Source: Gracilibacillus sp. YIM 98692
GTDB lineage: Bacteria; Bacillota; Bacilli; Bacillales; Amphibacillaceae
Length of the DNA stretch: 64,000 nucleotides
Assembly: GCF_010993965.1 (NCBI RefSeq)
Contig: NZ_WIXM01000017.1
Coordinates: 1 to 64,000, forward strand
Direction of reading: 5' to 3'
Under the pieces are notes generated by a model, which made no database searches, had not been told where the DNA came from, and worked only from the letters and a program-made list of their open reading frames with translations. Both the position numbers and the translations under genes were made by a program. Positions 27,153 to 39,918 of the stretch are shown in pieces; position 1 is the first letter of the stretch, and each line of letters begins with the position of its first letter.

Positions 27153-28556
27153 ATGGAAAAGAAACATTCATTTTGGTATGTCATATTAATTGCAGCATCT
27201 GCTGGAATGGCCGGGCTTTTATACGGGTTTGATACAGCGGTTATTTCAGGAGCTATTGGTTATTTACAGGAATTATACAATTTAAGCCCTGCAATGGAAG
27301 GATGGGTTATTTCTTGTGTCATGATTGGTGGTGTCACAGGTGTTGCACTATCAGGATTTCTAAGTGATAAATATGGTCGTAAAAAGTTGTTAATGGTTTC
27401 TGCTATATTCTTTATTATTTCCGCGTTGGGGTCTGCCTTTGCAATTGATGTTACCACATTAGTACTTGCCAGAATTCTTGGCGGATTAGGGATTGGTTTT
27501 GCGTCTGCATTATCGGTTACGTATATAAGTGAGTGTGCGCCTCCTGCGATCCGTGGTAGATTAGGTTCTTTATATCAACTTTTCACCATCTTTGGTATTT
27601 GTGCAACCTTCTATATTAATTATGGTGTAGCAAATAGTGGGACGTATGAATGGGGACTTGAACTAGGATGGCGTTGGATGCTAGGTTATGGAACCATTCC
27701 AGGCGTTATCTTTTTATTCTTATTATTCTTTATACCAGAAAGTCCGAGATATTTAATTCAAAAAGGAAAAGATCAAGAAGCATATCAAATATTAAAGCGC
27801 ATTAATGGTGCAGAAATAGCGAAAAAAGAAGAAAAAGATATTAAAGCATCGATTAAAGTAGAAAAGAGCAGCTCTGTTAAGGAGTTAGTAAAACCAGGTT
27901 TAAGAATGGCGATGGGTGTTGGGATTTTCCTTGCCTTGTTTAACCAAGTGATTGGTATGAATGCGGTGACATATTATGGCCCAGATATTTTCCGCAGTGT
28001 AGGTTTTGAAAATAATACAGAGTTCTTAGCAACAAGTATTATCGGTAGTGTACAAGTCGTTTTCACGATCATCGCGATCTTTTTAATTGATAAATTAGGC
28101 AGAAAGAAATTAATGGCAATTGGTTCCAGCTTAATGGCAGTTTTTATGCTGTTAATCGGAAGCGTATTCCATTTTGAACCTGCTAATGCAGGGGTCTTAC
28201 TAATTATTTTAATTGCAGGATTTACGGCATCCTTTTGTGTGTCTATGGGGCCTATTCCTTGGATTATGATTCCAGAAATATTCCCGAATCACCTGCGTGC
28301 AAAGGCGGTAGGTATTGCTACCATTTTCTTATGGGGAGCAAATTGGGCAATTGGTCAATTTACGCCTGTACTGATTAATAACATGGGCAGCACTTTTACA
28401 TTCTGGATGTTCGCAGTGATTAACGTGATTTGCTTTACCTTTGTCATGACGATTGTACCGGAAACGAAAAATAAATCTTTAGAAGAAATCGCAAAGATTT
28501 GGAAAAGCAAGAAACAAAGACAAAAAGAAGATGAAGTGCACGAAGAATTGGCATAA
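27153..28556 (+). CDS. MFS sugar porter, proton-coupled
   Basis: A 467-residue member of the sugar porter family with 12 predicted helices. Family signatures: GLLYGFDTAVISGA in helix 1, DKYGRKKLL in loop 2-3, PESPRYLIQKGK at the end of helix 6, DKLGRKKL in loop 8-9, and PETKNKSLEEI at the C-terminus. These place it with XylE, AraE and GalP-type symporters. I chose ATG 27153 because the frame beginning at 27069 adds an uncharacteristic Cys-rich head; the start has GGGGG upstream. It is probably the transporter controlled by the three-component system before it. The exact sugar cannot be read from sequence. Confidence 0.88.
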   Translation: MEKKHSFWYVILIAASAGMAGLLYGFDTAVISGAIGYLQELYNLSPAMEGWVISCVMIGGVTGVALSGFLSDKYGRKKLLMVSAIFFIISALGSAFAIDVTTLVLARILGGLGIGFASALSVTYISECAPPAIRGRLGSLYQLFTIFGICATFYINYGVANSGTYEWGLELGWRWMLGYGTIPGVIFLFLLFFIPESPRYLIQKGKDQEAYQILKRINGAEIAKKEEKDIKASIKVEKSSSVKELVKPGLRMAMGVGIFLALFNQVIGMNAVTYYGPDIFRSVGFENNTEFLATSIIGSVQVVFTIIAIFLIDKLGRKKLMAIGSSLMAVFMLLIGSVFHFEPANAGVLLIILIAGFTASFCVSMGPIPWIMIPEIFPNHLRAKAVGIATIFLWGANWAIGQFTPVLINNMGSTFTFWMFAVINVICFTFVMTIVPETKNKSLEEIAKIWKSKKQRQKEDEVHEELA

Positions 28557-28560
28557 TCGT

Positions 28561-28595
28561 AAACCCACTGGATAGTGATCTGTTCAGTGGGTTTT
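28561..28595 (+). terminator. Terminator after the sugar porter gene
   Basis: AAACCCACTG and CAGTGGGTTT pair and are followed by TT. Confidence 0.8.
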
Positions 28596-28710
28596 GTATG
28601 CTTTATAAGATTTTGGTATTAAATAAATGATTGAATTTTGCAAACTATGCATGTATGATTCTAGTTAATCTGATGAAGATCAAGGTAGTCGGAACAAAGG
28701 GGGTAATGAA

Positions 28711-29841
28711 ATGGACTACGAAGTGATTATCGTTGGTGCTGGCTCTATGGGAATGGCAGCTGGTTACTATTTAGCTAAACAAGGAAAAAGTGTTTTATTA
28801 ATAGATGCTGGTGATCCACCGCATACAGATGGCTCGCATCACGGTGAAACAAGAATTATTCGGCATGCCTATGGAGAAGGGGAAGCCTATGTTGATATGG
28901 CGCTAAGAGCACAAGCTTTATGGGAAGAATTACATGACTTATCAGATGAAGAGATTTTTATTCCAACAGGCGTTTTGAATATTGGACAGTCACACTCCGT
29001 ATTTATGCAAAATGTCATCAAAAGCGCCAAAAACTATTCACTAAACGTGGAAAAACTATCAGCAGATGAAATCAATCAGAGATGGAATGGATTTCATTTA
29101 CCAGATAGTTACATGGGATGCTTTGAAAAAGATTCGGGTGTTTTATTAAGCGAGAATGTGGTTAGCACGTATAAAAAAGAAGCATGTAGGCATGGAGCGG
29201 TAATGAAAGTGGATTCGGCAGTACGATCTATTTCTATTTTGGATAACCGTGTAGAAGTAGGTGTAGGAAAAGAAAGCTTTACTGCTAATTTCTTAATTTT
29301 AACTCCAGGTGCTGGTACTAGGCAGATTCTTTCCCTTATTGATTTAGAGTTGCCTTTGCAAGAAGTGAGGAAAACTTTCTCCTGGTTTGAAGCGGATGAA
29401 TGTACCTATCATTCTCGTAATTTCCCTGCTTTTTCTTTTGTATTACCTGATGAAACCTATTATGGGTTTCCTAGTGTACACGAAGCAGGTGTGAAAATGG
29501 GACGGCATGATGGTGGCCAGTTAAGAGATATGAGAAAACCTCCAGAGACATTTGGGTCTTATGATGAAGACTGGCGGGATGTAATAAACCTTGCTAGACA
29601 ATTTATGCCACAAGTTGGGCAGCATAAAATCGGTAAAGTTTGTACATACACTAATACACCTGATGGGGATTTTATTATTGATAGACACCCTAACCATGAT
29701 CATGTGGTGATTGCAACTGGATTTTCTGGTCATGGCTTTAAATTCAGCAGCGTGGTGGGAGAGATGCTTAGTCAATTAGTTACAGGAGATGGACAACCTG
29801 CGTTCGACATCAGTCCGTTCTCCCTGAAAAGATTTGAATAA
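28711..29841 (+). CDS. Monomeric sarcosine oxidase/N-methyl amino acid oxidase-like flavoenzyme
   Basis: A 376-residue FAD-dependent oxidase of the MSOX/MTOX group, which oxidatively demethylates sarcosine or related N-methyl amino acids and makes hydrogen peroxide. The Rossmann motif GAGSMG is at residues 8-13, followed by the family's GSHHGETRIIRHAYGEG (about 42-58). Cys311 in VCTYTNTPDGDFIIDRHP is at the position used for covalent FAD linkage in this family. It is a single gene with a GGGGG ribosome site, convergent with the MATE gene. No glycine betaine genes are adjacent, so its physiological substrate is open. Confidence 0.88.
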   Translation: MDYEVIIVGAGSMGMAAGYYLAKQGKSVLLIDAGDPPHTDGSHHGETRIIRHAYGEGEAYVDMALRAQALWEELHDLSDEEIFIPTGVLNIGQSHSVFMQNVIKSAKNYSLNVEKLSADEINQRWNGFHLPDSYMGCFEKDSGVLLSENVVSTYKKEACRHGAVMKVDSAVRSISILDNRVEVGVGKESFTANFLILTPGAGTRQILSLIDLELPLQEVRKTFSWFEADECTYHSRNFPAFSFVLPDETYYGFPSVHEAGVKMGRHDGGQLRDMRKPPETFGSYDEDWRDVINLARQFMPQVGQHKIGKVCTYTNTPDGDFIIDRHPNHDHVVIATGFSGHGFKFSSVVGEMLSQLVTGDGQPAFDISPFSLKRFE

Positions 29842-29951
29842 AAATGAAGAACGAATAGTAACGTATAAAAGCAATAGATCCAATTGTATTACATAAGGGG
29901 AATTCGATATCGCTCCCGGAGTTCCTCTTTTTCCATGATGGACGTCTCTCT

Positions 29952-31289
29952 TTATTTCTTTTGAGAAATAAGATTCATGTGTTGCCAACGTCTCGATCTC
30001 CATCTTAAAAGCATTATAACACCACGAATCCATTCATCAGCGATCATAGCAAACCATACACCAACTAAACCAAACTCCAGTTCAATCCCTAAAATATAGG
30101 TTAATAGAACGCTAATTCCCCACATAGATAAAACCCCTGTATAAACTGGGAATCTTACATCTCCTGCTGCACGAAGTGAATGAATAACTACAATGTTTAA
30201 GGAACGGCCAGGTTCTAATAGAATGGTCAGAAGCAATAACATTCCACCCATCGAAACAATCTTTTCGTTTGTTGTAAAAATTTGAAAGAGAAAGTCTGAA
30301 AAAATAGTGAAAATAACCGTGATAGTAAGTGATATATAGATCGCAATCTTTAAACTGCGTAAACAACGATAATAGGCTTTTTCTCTCTCTTTTGCTCCAA
30401 CCAAGTGGCTGACCAATATTTGGGTGCCTTGACTGATGGCAATGGTAAATAGAAAAATAAACATACTAATATTTTGAGTATATATTTTTGTAGTTATTGC
30501 TTCAGTTCCTAGCATGGTAATAAAATAGGTAATGGCCATTTGTGAACCGTTATAGGCAAGCTGTTCCCCAGCAGATGGGATGCCAATAAAAAGCAATTTC
30601 TTTAAATGATTTCTATATTGTTTACCTAGTGTAAGTGTATGGTCGATTCGTTTTAGTAGACCGAGTAATAACGCTATCACTCCTATACCTCTACTGACGG
30701 CTGTCGAGATAGCTACCCCTTCTACTCCTAATACAGGGAAGCCAAATGGGCCAAAAATGAACAGGTAGTTCCCGATGACGTTAATGATATTCATACCTAG
30801 CGTGATATACATAGCATCCTTGGTAAAGCCGTAGCTACGTATAGTTGCCCCGATTGTCATGATAATAGATTGTAAAAAAAGAAAGGAGCCGACCATTCTC
30901 AGGTAGAATTTGGCGGAGTCCAGTACATCAGCTGATAAATTCATCATGGATAAAATAGGATGTGAGAAAAATAAAAATAAAACGCTTACCACCAAACCAA
31001 AAATGAAATTGGCTATTAAGGAGATGGTTACCACTTCAATGGCCGCTTTTTCATTAGAAGCCCCTAGGTATTGGGCAATGATAATACTAGTACCAAGGGA
31101 GACAAATCCAAACATCACAATAATGACGGATAAAATTTGGTTAGATACTCCAACAGCAGCAACAGCATGATCTGCATATTGACTAAGCATTAGGGTGTCC
31201 GCATTTCCCATTAACATATGTAAGGAAATTTCAATAAAAATAGGCCAAGTGAGAGCAAATAATGTAAGTTTTTTTCTTTGCCTATCCAT
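29952..31289 (-). CDS. MATE-family efflux transporter
   Basis: A 445-residue integral membrane protein with 12 predicted helices in two homologous halves, typical of MATE cation antiporters that export drugs or metabolites with Na+ or H+ exchange. Family features include WPIFIEISLHMLMGNADTLMLSQY near the start and GIPSAGEQLAYNGSQMAITYFI opening the second half. The start follows GAGGTGA. It is divergent from the maltodextrin operon, but no functional link is visible. Confidence 0.9.
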   Translation of the reverse strand: MDRQRKKLTLFALTWPIFIEISLHMLMGNADTLMLSQYADHAVAAVGVSNQILSVIIVMFGFVSLGTSIIIAQYLGASNEKAAIEVVTISLIANFIFGLVVSVLFLFFSHPILSMMNLSADVLDSAKFYLRMVGSFLFLQSIIMTIGATIRSYGFTKDAMYITLGMNIINVIGNYLFIFGPFGFPVLGVEGVAISTAVSRGIGVIALLLGLLKRIDHTLTLGKQYRNHLKKLLFIGIPSAGEQLAYNGSQMAITYFITMLGTEAITTKIYTQNISMFIFLFTIAISQGTQILVSHLVGAKEREKAYYRCLRSLKIAIYISLTITVIFTIFSDFLFQIFTTNEKIVSMGGMLLLLTILLEPGRSLNIVVIHSLRAAGDVRFPVYTGVLSMWGISVLLTYILGIELEFGLVGVWFAMIADEWIRGVIMLLRWRSRRWQHMNLISQKK

Positions 31290-31350
31290 AGACTCACCTC
31301 AAGTTGACATAGTAAATGCTTTATTAAAGGTACATCCTTGCCATTTAAAA

Positions 31351-31365
31351 GTCAAACGTTTGCAC
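31351..31365. promoter_or_regulatory. LacI/cre-type site between the MATE and maltodextrin genes
   Basis: GTCAAACGTTTGCAC has the CAAACGTTTG palindromic core. It lies 62 bp from the MATE start and about 75 bp before the promoter of the binding-protein gene. Confidence 0.45.
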
Positions 31366-31425
31366 AAGAATATAAGGTTTTACTTGTAAAATTTTATATA
31401 ATTAAAAAAACAAAGAAAAAAAGTA

Positions 31426-31454
31426 TTGAATTATGTAGATATTAGTCTTATAAT
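31426..31454 (+). promoter_or_regulatory. Sigma-A promoter of the maltodextrin operon
   Basis: TTGAAT (31426-31431), a 17-nt spacer and TATAAT (31449-31454). Two operators follow downstream, which would allow roadblock repression. Confidence 0.65.
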
Positions 31455-31470
31455 AAAAATCACAACAAAT

Positions 31471-31532
31471 GCAATCGTTTTCCTTATAAGTTAGTAGTTG
31501 TTATTTTTTGTGGATTTAGTGCAAACGATTGC
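31471..31532 (+). promoter_or_regulatory. Two LacI-family operators of the maltodextrin operon
   Basis: GCAATCGTTTTC at 31471-31482 and GCAAACGATTGC at 31521-31532. The second is identical to the site at 1442 before the orphan alpha-glucosidase gene and lies 29 bp before the ATG. Confidence 0.6.
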
Positions 31533-31560
31533 TTCATTTTTTAAAAAAGGGGAGGAAACA

Positions 31561-32823
31561 ATGATGTTCAAAAAGTCTATTTTATCTATGATATTTTCAG
31601 CCATGTTATTCGTAACCTTAGCAGCTTGCGGGCCAGACCGTGAAACAGAACAGACAGAAAACAATGCAGAAGGGGAAGGTTCTGAAAAGCCAGAAACACT
31701 CACGGTTTGGGTTAATGATGACGAATCGCAAATTGATGCTTACGAGGAAATTACGGCTAGATACACAGAAGAAACAGGGATTGAAGTAGAATTAGTTAGT
31801 TTTTCTATGCTAGATCAAACGGAAGCGATCTCATTGGATGGTCCATCTGGAAATGGTCCTGATTTATTTTATCAACCGCATGATCGATTAGGGGATATAT
31901 ACTTACAAGGTTTAGCAGCAAGCCTTGAGCTTACAGATGAACAATTAGAAGGCTATACAGAAGGTGCTTTGGAGGCGTTCACCTATGAAGGAGAATTACT
32001 AGGATTGCCTGCTGTAACAGAAACTTATAGCCTATTATACAATACAAATTTAGTATTAGAAGCGCCTGAGACAATGGAAGATCTTATAGGCATCGCAGAG
32101 GATCTAACAAATCCTAGTAATGATGAATACGGATTTCTTATGGAAGCAAATAACTTTTATTTTACGTATCCGTTTTTGACTGCAACTGGTGGTTATGTGT
32201 TTGGAACCAATGAAGAGGGCGTTGTGCAACCTGATGACATTGGTTTAGCTTCAGGTGAAGTGGTAGAGGGTGCGAAAGCTATTCAATCTTGGTATGAAAA
32301 TGAATACATTCCAGAAGGTCTAAATGCAGACATTCTAAATGGATTGTTTGTAGACGGAAAAGTGGGAGTAGCTATTAATGGGCCTTGGGCAATCCCAGAT
32401 TATAAAGAGGCTTTGGGAGATAAGCTAGCAACAGCTCCATTGCCAACAAAAGATGGAGAGCCTTTAAATTCTTTTGCTGGTGTGAAAGGATGGCTTGTTT
32501 CTGAATTTACCGATTATAAGCAAGAGGCAACAGATTTAGCACTGTTTATGACAAATGCAGACAGCTCTTTAACATACTTTGAAACAGCTGGCGAATTACC
32601 TGCTCGTACAGATGTGGAAATTGACGATGAATTACGTGCTAGCTTCTTAGAACAAGCACAATATGCAGAGGCAATGCCAAGTATTCCCGAAATGTCTCAA
32701 GTTTGGGAGCCAATGGGGGATGCGCTGAACTTTATTAGTCAGGGTGATGATCCTAAAGAAGTATTAGAAGAAGCGGTAGCGCAAATCGAAGAAGAGATTG
32801 CATTACAGCAATCGGGTCAATAG
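31561..32823 (+). CDS. mdxE: Maltodextrin-binding lipoprotein, MdxE/MalE type
   Basis: A 420-residue family 1 solute-binding lipoprotein with lipobox LAAC (Cys near residue 22) and an acidic linker. The mature part (LTVWVNDDESQIDAYEEITARYTEETG, GVAINGPWAIPDYKEALGDKLATAPLP) is of the maltose/maltodextrin-binding type. I chose ATG 31561, with GGGAGG upstream, over the longer frame at 31498, which would include the operator. It precedes two MalF/MalG-type permeases and a neopullulanase, the same set as the B. subtilis mdx operon. Confidence 0.9.
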   Translation: MMFKKSILSMIFSAMLFVTLAACGPDRETEQTENNAEGEGSEKPETLTVWVNDDESQIDAYEEITARYTEETGIEVELVSFSMLDQTEAISLDGPSGNGPDLFYQPHDRLGDIYLQGLAASLELTDEQLEGYTEGALEAFTYEGELLGLPAVTETYSLLYNTNLVLEAPETMEDLIGIAEDLTNPSNDEYGFLMEANNFYFTYPFLTATGGYVFGTNEEGVVQPDDIGLASGEVVEGAKAIQSWYENEYIPEGLNADILNGLFVDGKVGVAINGPWAIPDYKEALGDKLATAPLPTKDGEPLNSFAGVKGWLVSEFTDYKQEATDLALFMTNADSSLTYFETAGELPARTDVEIDDELRASFLEQAQYAEAMPSIPEMSQVWEPMGDALNFISQGDDPKEVLEEAVAQIEEEIALQQSGQ

Positions 32824-32838
32824 ATTAGTAGATCTGGT

Positions 32839-32868
32839 GGAAAGTGCCAAGTGTCGTATGCACTTTTC
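32839..32868 (+). other. Hairpin between binding-protein and permease genes
   Basis: GGAAAGTGC and GCACTTTTC pair around a 12-nt loop, with no long T-run. It is analogous to those at 16950 and 44758 and may set a higher level for the binding protein. Confidence 0.5.
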
Positions 32869-32898
32869 ATCCTTATCTTTTAATAGGAGGTAGCTATT

Positions 32899-34179
32899 AT
32901 GACTGGGAAAACAGAGCAACACAACTCGAGATTAGCCGCATTTCTCTCGATTATTCCAGGTTTAGGACAAGCTTATAATCGTAGATATGTAAAAGGGTTT
33001 ATATTTATAGCTATATTTATAGCTTTTTTGATTACATGCAGCCGTTTTATCAATATAGGGATTTGGGGGCTTTTTACCTTAGGAGAGATACCAGGTCTAG
33101 ATGACTCGCGTGTGTTATTGTCGCAGGGTATCATATCTATTATATTGCTTGGATTTGCGCTCACTTTTTATATAGCTAATATTGTCGATGCGTATAAAGA
33201 CGCGCAAAAAATCAAGGAAGGCTGGAAAGTACCCGGTATTCGCGAAGGGTTTCAAAATGCATGGGATAAAGGATTTCCTTATTTACTAGTCAGTCCTGGG
33301 TTATTTTTATTGATTTTCGTTGTGGCTTTTCCGCTTATGTTTATGGGATTTCTCGCATTTACGGACTATAATTTATACAATGCACCACCCAAAAATCTAT
33401 TAAGTTGGGTAGGTTTTGAAAATTTCATTTCATTAGTGACGGTACCTATATGGAGAGATACATTTTTTAGTGTATTAATTTGGACATTAATCTGGACATT
33501 TGTGGCGACTACATTGCAGATTGCCTTAGCCTTTTTTCTAGCGTTACTTGTCAACGATCCAAGAATTAAATGGAAAAAGTTCATTCGCACGGTTTTGATA
33601 TTGCCATGGGCAGTCCCGGGATTTGTCACGATCCTAATTTTTGCAGCTCTTTTTAACGATAATTTCGGTGCGATCAACCGTGACATTCTAACTCCGCTAT
33701 TAGGTTCTGGCCTTCCGTGGATGACAGATCCTTTCTTTTCAAAGATAGCGTTAATTATGATTCAAGTTTGGCTAGGCTTTCCATTTGTATTTGCCTTATT
33801 TACAGGCGTTCTACAAAGTATTTCAGCTGACTGGTATGAAGCTGCAGATATTGATGGTGCATCACGTATTCAAAAATTTACCAACATTACCTTTCCGCAC
33901 GTGATGTTTGCAACAGCACCACTATTGATTATGCAGTATTCATTTAACTTTAATAACTTTAATATCATTTATCTATTTAATCAAGGAGGACCAGCTGTAC
34001 GCGGTCAAAATGCTGGTGGTACAGATATCTTGATCTCTTGGGTATATGGTTTAACTTTTGAGTCACAGAATTATAATATGGCGGCAGCTATATCCATTAT
34101 CATTGGGTTTATTGTTGCTGGAACTGCTTTTTTCCAATTCCGTCGTACACGTTCGTTTAAAGAGGAGGGGAATATTTAA
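32899..34179 (+). CDS. mdxF: Maltodextrin ABC permease MdxF
   Basis: A 426-residue permease, longer than the usual 290 because of an N-terminal region of about 125 residues with two or three extra helices (SIIPGLGQAYNRRYVKGFIFIA and following), as in MdxF/GanP-type proteins. The core has six helices and the EAA loop EAADIDGASRIQKFTNITFP (about 313-332). It overlaps mdxG by one base in TAATG. Together they form the maltodextrin channel; no ATPase gene is present. Confidence 0.92.
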   Translation: MTGKTEQHNSRLAAFLSIIPGLGQAYNRRYVKGFIFIAIFIAFLITCSRFINIGIWGLFTLGEIPGLDDSRVLLSQGIISIILLGFALTFYIANIVDAYKDAQKIKEGWKVPGIREGFQNAWDKGFPYLLVSPGLFLLIFVVAFPLMFMGFLAFTDYNLYNAPPKNLLSWVGFENFISLVTVPIWRDTFFSVLIWTLIWTFVATTLQIALAFFLALLVNDPRIKWKKFIRTVLILPWAVPGFVTILIFAALFNDNFGAINRDILTPLLGSGLPWMTDPFFSKIALIMIQVWLGFPFVFALFTGVLQSISADWYEAADIDGASRIQKFTNITFPHVMFATAPLLIMQYSFNFNNFNIIYLFNQGGPAVRGQNAGGTDILISWVYGLTFESQNYNMAAAISIIIGFIVAGTAFFQFRRTRSFKEEGNI

Positions 34180-35021
34180 TGTCACGTAAAATGAAGAATA
34201 CACTTGAAGTAACCGGTATTTACTTGTTTATTGGGATTATGTTTGTGGTGATTGCCTACCCACTGATTTGGACACTCGGCCTTTCGTTGAATCCATCATC
34301 TAGTCTATATAGTGCGAGCATTATTCCAGAAAATTGGTCGTTCACTCACTATAAATGGTTATTCTTCGATCCGAGAAGTGATTATTTGTTATGGTATAAA
34401 AATACTTTAATTGTGGCAACAGCCACTTCATTCTTCTCTGTATTGTTTGTGTCATTGACAGCATATGCATTTTCACGATATCGATTTGCAGGTCGAAAGA
34501 ATGGGTTGTATGCTTTCTTAGTGTTGCAAATGTTCCCTGTACTCATGGCGATGGTAGCTCTTTATATTCTATTAAATACAGTAGGTCTTTTAGATTCGTT
34601 AGTAGGTTTAATTATCGTTTATGTAGGGGGAGCTATCCCTATGAACGCTTTCCTTGTAAAAGGGTATTTTGATACAATCCCGCGTGAATTGGATGAGTCG
34701 GCAAGAATTGACGGAGCAGGACACTTCCGAATTCTTTTTACAATCATGTTACCGTTAGCGAAGCCTATTTTAGCAGTAGTAGCATTATTTAATTTCATGG
34801 CTCCTTTTATGGACTTTATTTTGCCTAGGATCATTTTAAGAAGCTCTGAAAATTACACATTAGCACTTGGGTTATTTAATTTTGTGAATGATCAATTTGC
34901 TAATAACTTTACTCGATTTGCGGCAGGGGCGATTTTGATTGCGTTACCTATTGCCACGATTTTCTTATTATTACAACGTTACCTTGTTTCTGGTTTAACA
35001 GCAGGTGCGACTAAAGGTTAA
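34179..35021 (+). CDS. mdxG: Maltodextrin ABC permease MdxG
   Basis: A 280-residue MalG-type permease with six predicted helices and the EAA loop DESARIDGAGHFRILFTIML (about 172-191). The C-terminus (YLVSGLTAGATKG) is family-typical. It is translationally coupled to mdxF and followed 31 nt later by the neopullulanase gene. Confidence 0.93.
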   Translation: MSRKMKNTLEVTGIYLFIGIMFVVIAYPLIWTLGLSLNPSSSLYSASIIPENWSFTHYKWLFFDPRSDYLLWYKNTLIVATATSFFSVLFVSLTAYAFSRYRFAGRKNGLYAFLVLQMFPVLMAMVALYILLNTVGLLDSLVGLIIVYVGGAIPMNAFLVKGYFDTIPRELDESARIDGAGHFRILFTIMLPLAKPILAVVALFNFMAPFMDFILPRIILRSSENYTLALGLFNFVNDQFANNFTRFAAGAILIALPIATIFLLLQRYLVSGLTAGATKG

Positions 35022-35052
35022 AAATGTTATCTATTTATACTGGGAGGACTAA

Positions 35053-36822
<1,770 letters not shown>

Positions 36823-36827
<5 letters not shown>

Positions 36828-36982
36828 CTGTCAATCCATCCGAAATGGTTTGGATATTGGATTCCATCATTTTTATATAGGTGTCCCCTGCTTCTCCAAG
36901 CGAATCTGTAAAGACTTGTTTCTACAAATAATGCGTCAATCTGTTTTTCTTGTATTACTTCTACAATCCGAGTGATGATTAG
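36823..36982 (-). pseudogene. Decayed zinc/manganese ABC transporter binding-protein gene, C-terminal remnant
   Basis: Read on the minus strand, two pieces of one known family appear in different frames. The first reads RIVEVIQEKQIDALFVETS. The second reads TDSLGEAGDTYIKMMESN and continues about ten residues to a stop at 36823-36825. In intact metal-binding proteins (TroA/ZnuA/MntA type) these two segments are separated by roughly 30 residues, so an internal deletion with frameshift lies near 36913. A TAG (36983-36985) stops the frame upstream and the N-terminal two thirds are missing. The rest of the gap to 37152 holds nothing I recognise. Confidence 0.75.
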
Positions 36983-37152
36983 CTAACTTTTGTCGTTTAT
37001 GCTTGACTCTTGCATACGCAATGATAAAAAATGGGCGGATTTCTTAAGTGATGGAAAGGGTTTAAATGATTTTATATATAGTCATGCAAGGTAAAGAATG
37101 CTATGCTCATGGAAGTGAGCAAAAATATAAAAGTTAGAAGGAGACGGAGAAG

Positions 37153-37629
37153 ATGACAGGAAAGACACACATAATGGGCGGAATAGCTTCGACTGTTGTA
37201 GCAACTCATGTAACCAATTATGACCCTGTTATGTGTATAACAGCTGGAGCAATTGGTGGATTGATCCCTGATATTTGCCATGGAGGCAGTAAAATAGGTC
37301 GGAAGTTCCCACTCCTTTCTAAGGTAGTGAATGCATTATTTGGTCATCGAACCTTTACACATAGCTTGCTTTTTTTATTGCTGACAAAAGTGTTGTTGTC
37401 CATGTTTATTAGTAATCAATCTATCATTATGGGAGTTTTAATTGGAATGTGCAGTCATTTTATATTGGATGCCGTAACGAAAAGAGGGATTCAACTGTTT
37501 TATCCTATTAAATTAACAGTACGACTTCCGATCACGGCAAAAACAGGCGGGACGATAGAATACATGGTTCTGTTAGGGCTTATTTTTATATCTCTTTACT
37601 ATGGGAAAGATTTTATATTTGGTATATAA
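37153..37629 (+). CDS. YdjM-like membrane protein (DUF457, metal-dependent hydrolase family)
   Basis: A 158-residue membrane protein of the LexA-regulated YdjM/YfhP group. It starts MTGKTHIMGG and has GGLIPDICHGGSKIGRK (about 36-52) and the His-rich GHRTFTHSLLFLLL (about 64-77), the family's putative metal ligands, followed by several helices. The biochemical role of the family is unproven. The start follows GAAGGAGACGGAG. It is convergent with thiC and stands alone. Confidence 0.85.
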   Translation: MTGKTHIMGGIASTVVATHVTNYDPVMCITAGAIGGLIPDICHGGSKIGRKFPLLSKVVNALFGHRTFTHSLLFLLLTKVLLSMFISNQSIIMGVLIGMCSHFILDAVTKRGIQLFYPIKLTVRLPITAKTGGTIEYMVLLGLIFISLYYGKDFIFGI

Positions 37630-37661
37630 ATGAATTATGAAATGAAGTGCACTGTATAAAC

Positions 37662-37697
37662 AACTGGAATATACTTGGACTCTTGTATATTCCAGTT
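37662..37697. terminator. Hairpin between the convergent ydjM-like and thiC genes
   Basis: AACTGGAATATAC and GTATATTCCAGTT form a perfect 13-bp stem. T-runs are short on both strands, so it is a plausible but not textbook bidirectional terminator. Confidence 0.6.
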
Positions 37698-37733
37698 GCG
37701 TTAACTTAGAGACAGCATCTTGTTTTTGAACGC

Positions 37734-39542
<1,809 letters not shown>

Positions 39543-39591
39543 TTAAAAATGAAAAGGACGAGATCTAGAAAAAGTTGGAGAAATATGAAGT

Positions 39592-39629
39592 AAAAAAGCC
39601 GCATCCGTTTAGAAACGGACCCGGCTTTA
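39592..39629 (-). terminator. Riboswitch-controlled terminator in the thiC leader
   Basis: On the minus strand AAAGCCGGGTCCGTTT and AAACGGATGCGGCTTT form a long stem followed by a T-run. It lies between the TPP aptamer and thiC, so thiamine pyrophosphate binding should stop transcription here. Confidence 0.88.
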
Positions 39630-39667
39630 TGTAGAAGTATGCAGCATAAAAAAATGCAGTCTATCTA

Positions 39668-39761
39668 ACTTCCCCACGCTGGTATTATCCAGATCAGGTC
39701 CAAAGAGTCAAGAAACTTCCACGCGTTTCTTTCTCAGCCCAGCTTATTGGACTCCCCTAGT
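39668..39761 (-). ncRNA. TPP riboswitch (THI element) of thiC
   Basis: The minus strand carries GGGGAGTCC, GCTGGGCTGAGA, ACCTGATCTGGATAATACC and AGCGTGGGGAA in the order of the conserved THI-box aptamer. Confidence 0.96.
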
Positions 39762-39857
39762 TAATTATTTAACTGATTACATTATATACTATTATTGGAA
39801 ATTTTTAAATACCTTATTTTAGTTAAATTGAAAAAAATACTATTATTTCTATAATAT

Positions 39858-39883
39858 TGAAACCTTTTGCTGTGTGTATCGTA
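39858..39883 (+). promoter_or_regulatory. SigW-type promoter before the NfeD/flotillin pair
   Basis: TGAAAC (39858-39863), a 16-nt spacer and CGTA (39880-39883). The -35 region ATTGAAACCTTTTG is identical to that of the sigW promoter. In B. subtilis the homologous yuaF-floT-yuaI operon is a known SigW target. Confidence 0.85.
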
Positions 39884-39918
39884 TATATAAGTGAAAGATC
39901 TTTAAAAAGGAGTGTGTT

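Noticed and set aside
31498-31560. A 21-residue extension of the maltodextrin-binding protein
   Set aside because: It would run over the operator and place the signal peptide far from the N-terminus; ATG 31561 follows GGGAGG.
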